From Linnemannia elongata (lineage: Eukaryota; Mortierellomycota; Mortierellomycetes; Mortierellales; Mortierellaceae): DNA of 64,000 bases. The stretch is from assembly GCA_036320915.1 (NCBI GenBank), contig JAXBDG010000028.1:1-64000 (forward strand), read 5' to 3'. A program made the position numbers and the translations under genes. The first letter of the stretch is position 1. Each line of letters begins with the position of its first letter. Shown here in pieces: positions 58,829-64,000 of this stretch. The notes below the pieces were generated by a model. That model was not told where the DNA came from. It did no database searches and saw only the letters and a list, made by a program, of their open reading frames with translations.

Positions 58829-58950
58829 GATGAAAGGAGGCCAACGAGAGGATAAAGAGGCGGCCTGTGCGAAAAATACGTCAAAACTCATGTATTTTTA
58901 GCATGCAAAACGAACCTATGAGGCCAAATTCGTTCGTTTGTAACCGTATA
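58829..58950. repeat. Dispersed 115-bp repeat, copy 2
   Basis: Partner of 42250-42375, about 85% similar by eye. Blocks such as GAGGATAAAGAGGCGGCCTG are identical. Confidence 0.8.
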
Positions 58951-59329
58951 CGCACGAGAACTGAACCTGAGGATATTTTGTTTGTTGACGCCAAGCTTAA
59001 ACTCGGATTCGTTCTCCGTCGAATGATAGGTACTACCCCTGGACAAATATTCTTCTACATGGGTCTGTGAATTTCTGCCTCCTACGTTGTAGTGTACTGT
59101 AGAGGATGGCGAGTTCATATTTGTCACTGGTTTACTTTATTTATTATGTATTAGCGTGATTCTCTGCTGAGGGAGCTTGTTGTGATTATTAAACGATCTG
59201 TCCCGAGAGTGTTAAATAGTGGAGAAAGTAGATAGGCGAAGAAAGAAGAAGATATAAAAGAAGCGACTTGAGTACCTTTGCTCTTGGATGCCCCTGTAAT
59301 AGCAGCAGATCAATATAGAGAGTCCCTTG

Positions 59330-59735
59330 TCGCGGTCAAGGCATCCGCGCCCTCATTGTCTTCATCAAGGTCCTAAGAATCGGGCATCAAAAACCATCCA
59401 TCCTCATCGTTATAGTCCTCAACTTCGTCGTTCAAGTCAGGAAGGCCTTGTTTCTCGTCGTCGTCGCTCCTCCTCCTTGTTATCCCATATCTCCGTTGCA
59501 CAGAAGTATTCTCCGTCGTTATTTTCCTCCTCGTCGTCCTCCTCCTCGTCCTCCGTCGTTTGCTTTAGATGTTCTTGCCCTTGCTGCACTTGTGGTGACA
59601 GCTGCTGTTGTTGTTCTCCGTCCTTCGCTCTAGCTGTTCTTTCCCTTGCTGCACTTGTGGTGATTGCTGCTGTTGTTGATCTCCGTCGTTCAAAGTAATG
59701 ACATCTTGTATACGACCCTTTCCCCGGTTTAGCGC
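59330..59735 (-). other. Q-rich and acidic low-complexity coding-like stretch
   Basis: The minus strand has a Gln-rich piece (QQQQQSPQVQQGKEQLERR) followed by an internal near-duplicate (QQQQLSPQVQQGQEHLKQ) in another frame and an acidic run (TEDEEEDDEEENNDGEY). It lies in frame just after the stop of the 59736-60197 locus and may be a former extension of it. Confidence 0.35.
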
Positions 59736-60197
59736 CTAAACATGTTCCTGCAACTCCATGGTCTTCTTGTCGAGGTCGTAATCATTTAACGAATCTCGTG
59801 ATCGTTCCACCTCATGTCCTTGAACTGGTAACTTGTGAAACGGAAAGCCATCCTTGAGATATTGTAGTTTTCGGTTGGAGGGAAATGGTAGGTCGATGCG
59901 ATCGAAGCGGAGGAGGCGAAGTGGCAAGGTGCATAACCCAGCTTCGGAAGTCACTGACATCGGACTCTCCTCTTCAGCGACGGCGGGAGTGAGAAACGAC
60001 ATCTTTGCGTGAGGCGCTGGAAGGGGGGTTTGTGAGAGAGGTTTATTGTTGATGATGATGGGGTTCGTGAAGTTGCTGTTGAAGTTTACTGTTCTCATCA
60101 GTGTGTGTATGGAAAGAGTCGAGGACGAGACCATGGATGAGTTGTGCGGTCAGGGTGACCAAGAGGACCAGGCGAATGAGCAGCGTGATGCAACGCA
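59736..60197 (-). CDS. Candidate secreted-head protein locus, function unknown
   Basis: ATG at 60197 begins a clear signal peptide (MRCITLLIRLVLLVTLTAQL, cleavage near IHG), but that frame ends after 51 codons in a His/Gln-rich tail. An overlapping frame is open from 60134 to 59736 and carries NFTNPIIINNKPLSQTPLPA, AEEESPMSVTSEAGLCTLPL and DLPFPSNRKLQYLKDGFPFH. One base gained or lost between 60134 and 60043 would join signal peptide and body, and such shifts are common in this window. The segment 59914-60149 is duplicated at 63765-64000, where it heads CRN copy 3. No domain is recognised. Confidence 0.4.
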
Positions 60198-61209
60198 TTT
60201 TCCCTTGTGTTAATGTTCGGAATGAGTTGGAATGAGATGAGAAATGGGGATGAATGTGTGAAATGGAGACGAAAGGGGAGTGAGAGAGAAGGGGAAATGC
60301 TAAGGGGATGGAGTGTAGATGAGAATGAGTGCAGTAGACCAAAAAAAAAAAAAAAAGTTGAACAATCTTCTCTTTTTTTCACGTTGAGATTGTTCAGAGA
60401 CGCGTTGCGGGTTCGAATAAAGGGAAATCCTCTGCGGGTGGCAAAAAAAATTGAGTGCAACCATCGACGTGGAACCTTAGAAATCGAAACATGGCCGATC
60501 CACAACCCACCAACAAAAGCAAAACGAAAGGCTAAATCTCGATTAAAAACATCTATCTGAACAAAGTGAACGCGAATAAAAGTGTGAATCGAGTCATATT
60601 CGAATCAAATCCAATATTCATCCATATTCATCTATCTATTCGATGCGAATGGATACGGACACCATCTGAGGTGGCTTTCCTCTCTGTAGGTATCAGATCC
60701 TTCGCGCTATGTCGGATAATCATGATTGTTGTTCTTGAAAGCGACTGTATTATCTTATTCATATAGCTTCAGCTCCTCTTAGGTTACAATTTTTGATATC
60801 TACTTCTTCCTCTTTTTCTTTTCTACCCCTTCTACACCCCTCCTATATCATTTTACCGTTTCCCTTCTATCTTTCCTCTACTTCCATGTTTTAAGTGTTG
60901 GTGCCATCATTCATGGCGTAGTAGTAGTTGGAGAATGGATTGGTTGTGCAAAGAAGTGTTGATCCGTGCACTTGTGATCTGCTTTGCCCTTGGCGATTTG
61001 ATATTGCAGTTGTTTTCCTTTGTAATAGGGACAGAGATGACCTTTCCCGCGTCACTTAAAGCATTTGGTAAGAGTCAGAGAAACGGAGAATGAAGAGAAA
61101 GTGGTCACGGTCTGTTAGTGGGATAAAGTGGAAGAAAAAGTAACTTTCTTAGTAGACCATTGACTTGTCGAGTTGATGATTTTGGATTGCCTCTATTTTC
61201 CAAAAGTGG
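60198..61209. other. Intergenic; nothing supported
   Basis: A 16-A run at about 60340-60356 and a TTCGAA-like patch near 60590-60650. No gene seen. Confidence 0.5.
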
Positions 61210-63764
61210 CAGAAGAGCGAGATGGACACATATTCGGGTGATATGTTGTTTTGAAGAAGGGGGGAAGGGGATACAAAGGCAAGATATAAAAGAAGGAACG
61301 GCCGCACAATGGACGAGAACAACTACAAGTAGGAGAAATAGCCTTTTTTATGTATCAATAGGTGAGACATGAACTTATAAAGGAGACTTGAAAGGAAGAT
61401 TTGAGATACTTTGATACTTCTTCCTCTCTTCAATCCTTTTTTTCTGTTTTTGCTTTTATTCTTCTTCGTTCTGCTGATAGCCAGTTTGATACCTTGCTGT
61501 CATATGGTGTAGTAATTCGACATGTATGCCACCGTAATGAGAAATGTTTGTTTATTTTTGTGCTTTACTTTGACACCACGTCCAATGCAGTAACACGATA
61601 GTACAATTCAGTGGTAGAGAGCAAAATTCAGTTAACCAAAGAAAAGCAAACGAATGTTCTTGAAGCGCAAAGACGGAGAATACGCTCGAGTCAACCAACG
61701 GCTGACTAATTGTTCAGTGATTGTTGATAGCGCTGTCGATTTCCTTCACAGTAGCAACGGAGGTGACTTTTTGGTCATCGGCAATTGTTTCCCAGGACAC
61801 CTGGAGCACTTGGAATGGGAAGGAGAAAGGTACTATTCTAGGTCAATAGAGTAGAGATGCCAGAGCTGTAAGCTCGTCTTTTGTCGCTGTAAGAGATTCG
61901 AAATTGCACGTTAAGCACAACTCTCAAGTGGTCGAAGTCAGGTATGGTCCAGTAAAATTTTATTTTCACGTCCTCTATAAGAATTCAAGAGTCGGATCAC
62001 TTCGTGCCAGCATTTTGTTGCACTGGGATCTGCAATCCAGGTGATTTGCCACCAGCTGCTGACTCCAGATCGATCTTCAGCACATACTGCCTCACACGTT
62101 GTATATCAGCAGGGACGGTACGGTAAACCTTCCCCTCAGAGGTCAAGTAGTCCTGCTTCTCGAAATCGGCATACACATGACCTGGGACGACAAAAATAAG
62201 CCGAGGCTCGTCATGAGGAAGAATCCAGCGAGCTTGAATGAGGTTGTCGATAAGCTTTGAGAGCGGCAGTCCTTTGATGGGGTGGTTCTTGGATACCGTG
62301 ACTTGGAATAAGTCTCTGGGGGCGAGCAGCAGATCGACACAGGCATAGTTGCAAATCTTTGGTATGCATAGTGTGCCTGCCGTGACCGGGGTAATCGTGT
62401 TGAAATGCGTTACCTCTGGATTCCGCGGGATTTCCAAACGAGCAGACTGCCCAGTCTCGAGATCCTTGAGCTCAAAGATGTGGCCGCCCTCTCGGAAGGT
62501 ACGGAGGACATATGCTTCGAACATAATACCGCTAGCGCTTCCGTTGGGATCCATGACGAGCTTCTTCAACATTCCTGACTCAGTAAAGCGGCAACCTTCT
62601 CAGCGACGTATGTTGAAGCCCATTCCAATCGAAAGGTGTCATGATCATCCATGGGCCAACGGTGAATCAGACGGCTGCTGAAGTCCAGCGTGTCTCTCCC
62701 TTGCGAGAAGTATTGCATCAACATCACCGGGTCTTTGACTCTGTCGAGGGCTTGTTCTAGACGCTCACATGCCATGACCTTGGCACGCTCAAGGTCATTA
62801 GGACGTAGGCTTAAGTTCTAGCGATGAATTAGATCAAGGCGTAATAGAGCTGTGATTAAAATAGAAAACAGGCTGTCTGCGCATTGAATATCTCCAAAAG
62901 TAAAAGCTATTCTCAAAGAAAAGCGTTGTGGTTTGGGCCTATAAGATACCTGCATCGGCCTTTCTAGGACATATCTCGGCACGCCGCCTATCTTTGAGTA
63001 GAGTTCTTCACCGCTTCCAAAGGAACCACCTCGAAGCCGACGACACTGATCCTGCACTTCTTCAACTCTTCCAGACTCCATGGGGCCATATAGTAACGCC
63101 ATGCTACCCTTTTGTCGACGTCCTGATATTGGTGGGCTTCGGAAAATAGGGTCTTTGGCGAAGCTGAAATGACGGTCTTGGCTCGACCGAGTACTGGATC
63201 AGGAGTGCTGTCGACAAAATACCATGTGTCGGGTAGACTGAGAAAGGGTTTAAAAGCCTCGATATTGCCGGATCGAACAGTAGAGCGCCCTCCAAAACGT
63301 AGCATTCCGCGCTCCGTTTGGTGTGGAAAACGATATCGGAGGGTTGTCATTGTCACTCTCGGCAAGAAGTCGGATGGCGAAGTACACTAGAAGGCCGATT
63401 TGCCTATCCCAGATGTACCGTAACAATGACATGCTTTTTCAACTCGTTCCCAGTATACGGTGTATTGTTCTCAAACGTCCCGAGGATTGTGTCGTAAAGA
63501 TCTTTGTACGCCTCTCTGACATAGATATCGTTTGTATCGACGACTGGAAGTAAGATGCCGCGAGGAGCCGATATCTTGTCCATGTCTTTGATGTTGGCGC
63601 CGTGCAACTCGAGGGCAGTGCGAGACAGTGAGCTAAAAATGTCATCTCCAGCAATATCCTGACCAATGGAAGCAAGCAATGAGACCCTCTCTTTCCTGCT
63701 TAGACGAGAGAGGTAAACTTGGTCATCCACCACAGCCTTCTCAGTGAGACCAGCCTCTTCAATT
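61210..63764. repeat. Duplicated CRN block (copy of about 51121-53670)
   Basis: Near-identical to the block holding CRN copy 2 from the 3' flank through the NTPase exon. It ends abruptly at 63764 inside the CRN coding sequence, where the sequence switches to a duplicate of 59914-60149. Confidence 0.85.
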
Positions 63765-64000
63765 AGGCGAAGTGGCAAGGTGCATAACCCCAGCTTCGGA
63801 AGTCACTGACATCGGACTCTCCTCTTCAGCGACGGCGGGAGTGAGAACGACATCTTTGCGTGAGGCGCTGGAAGGGGGGTTTGTGAGAGAGGTTTATTGT
63901 TGATGATGATGGGGTTCGTGAAGTTGCTGTTGAAGTTTACTGTTCTCATCAGTGTGTGTATGGAAAGAGTCGAGGACGAGACCATGGATGAGTTGTGCGG
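61997..64000 (-). pseudogene. Crinkler (CRN)-type effector, copy 3: head-swapped chimera, 5' end beyond the window
   Basis: The nuclease-type exon (stop at 61997) and NTPase exon follow copy 2 closely. A 14-nt deletion lies near 62573, and single-base losses occur near 63009, 63296, 63336, 63391 and 63419, the last inside the Walker A region, so the present frame is broken many times. Upstream of EEAGLTEKAVVDDQVYLSRL the ubiquitin-like head is absent. At 63765 the sequence becomes a copy of the 59.7-60.2 kb candidate secreted protein. In the parental frame the join would be in phase (TLPLRL|IEEAG) apart from one extra C in the CCCC run at 63787-63790. The start codon of that head would lie just past the right edge. 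Confidence 0.7.
63765..64000. repeat. Duplicate of 59914-60149
   Basis: 236 bases nearly identical to the candidate secreted-head locus, differing by one extra C and one missing A. It continues out of the window. Confidence 0.9.

Noticed and set aside
1..64000. tRNA, rRNA or riboswitch genes
   Set aside because: GTTCGAA-like words occur (for example near 42360 and 60408), but no cloverleaf or conserved rRNA segment could be built around them by eye.

Overview
The window looks like a gene-poor, repeat-rich accessory region of an early-diverging filamentous fungus, most likely Mortierellomycota (Mortierella and relatives). This is inferred from gene families and gene structure, not from a marker gene. 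Genes carry short GT-AG introns (about 60-250 bp). The families are those expanded in that group: Sel1-repeat proteins, secreted M13 peptidases, a large NACHT/WD40 receptor, FAD monooxygenases, F-box/LRR proteins and Crinkler (CRN)-type effectors. Relics of Fanzor/TnpB-like, Crypton, Ty3-like, retropepsin and Harbinger elements lie between them.

Layout. 0-5.4 kb: a Sel1-repeat gene (+) convergent with an M13 metallopeptidase gene (-). 5.4-11.2 kb: decayed material with a Fanzor/TnpB-like relic (about 7 kb), an eroded small protein gene (8 kb) and a retropepsin-like fragment (9-9.7 kb). 11.2-17.0 kb: one large two-exon NOD-like receptor gene (-) of about 1,879 aa with NACHT, pentapeptide and WD40 regions. 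19.4-20.2 kb: a TTCGAA-rich repeat and a Ty3-type integrase relic. 20.5-22.4 kb: an F-box/LRR gene (+). 23.1-28.0 kb: a second, older copy of the Sel1-M13 pair, with its Sel1 member clearly dead, followed by a third M13 remnant (29.3-30.2 kb). 30.8-33.4 kb: a decayed Crypton tyrosine recombinase with a GCR1_C-like domain. 34.0-41.2 kb: three tandem FAD monooxygenase genes (-); the copy nearest the Crypton has lost its 3' end. 42.4-54.7 kb: two direct copies of a CRN gene (-), of which the second is intact (687 aa), with a broken F-box/LRR gene and an unrecognised gene between them. 55-59 kb: a TTCGAA repeat, a Harbinger transposase relic and an unrecognised coiled-coil gene family member. 59.3-64 kb: a candidate secreted-head locus and a third CRN copy whose N-terminal head has been replaced by a duplicate of that locus.

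Common thread. Most of the coding content is of the recognition and effector type (receptor, F-box, CRN, secreted peptidases) and is kept in duplicated blocks next to mobile-element relics. Many otherwise conserved genes carry one to three single-base indels, often at short homopolymers. Some may be consensus errors of a long-read assembly, so pseudogene calls that rest only on one-base shifts are provisional. The 5.6 kb receptor coding sequence and CRN copy 2 are free of such shifts.
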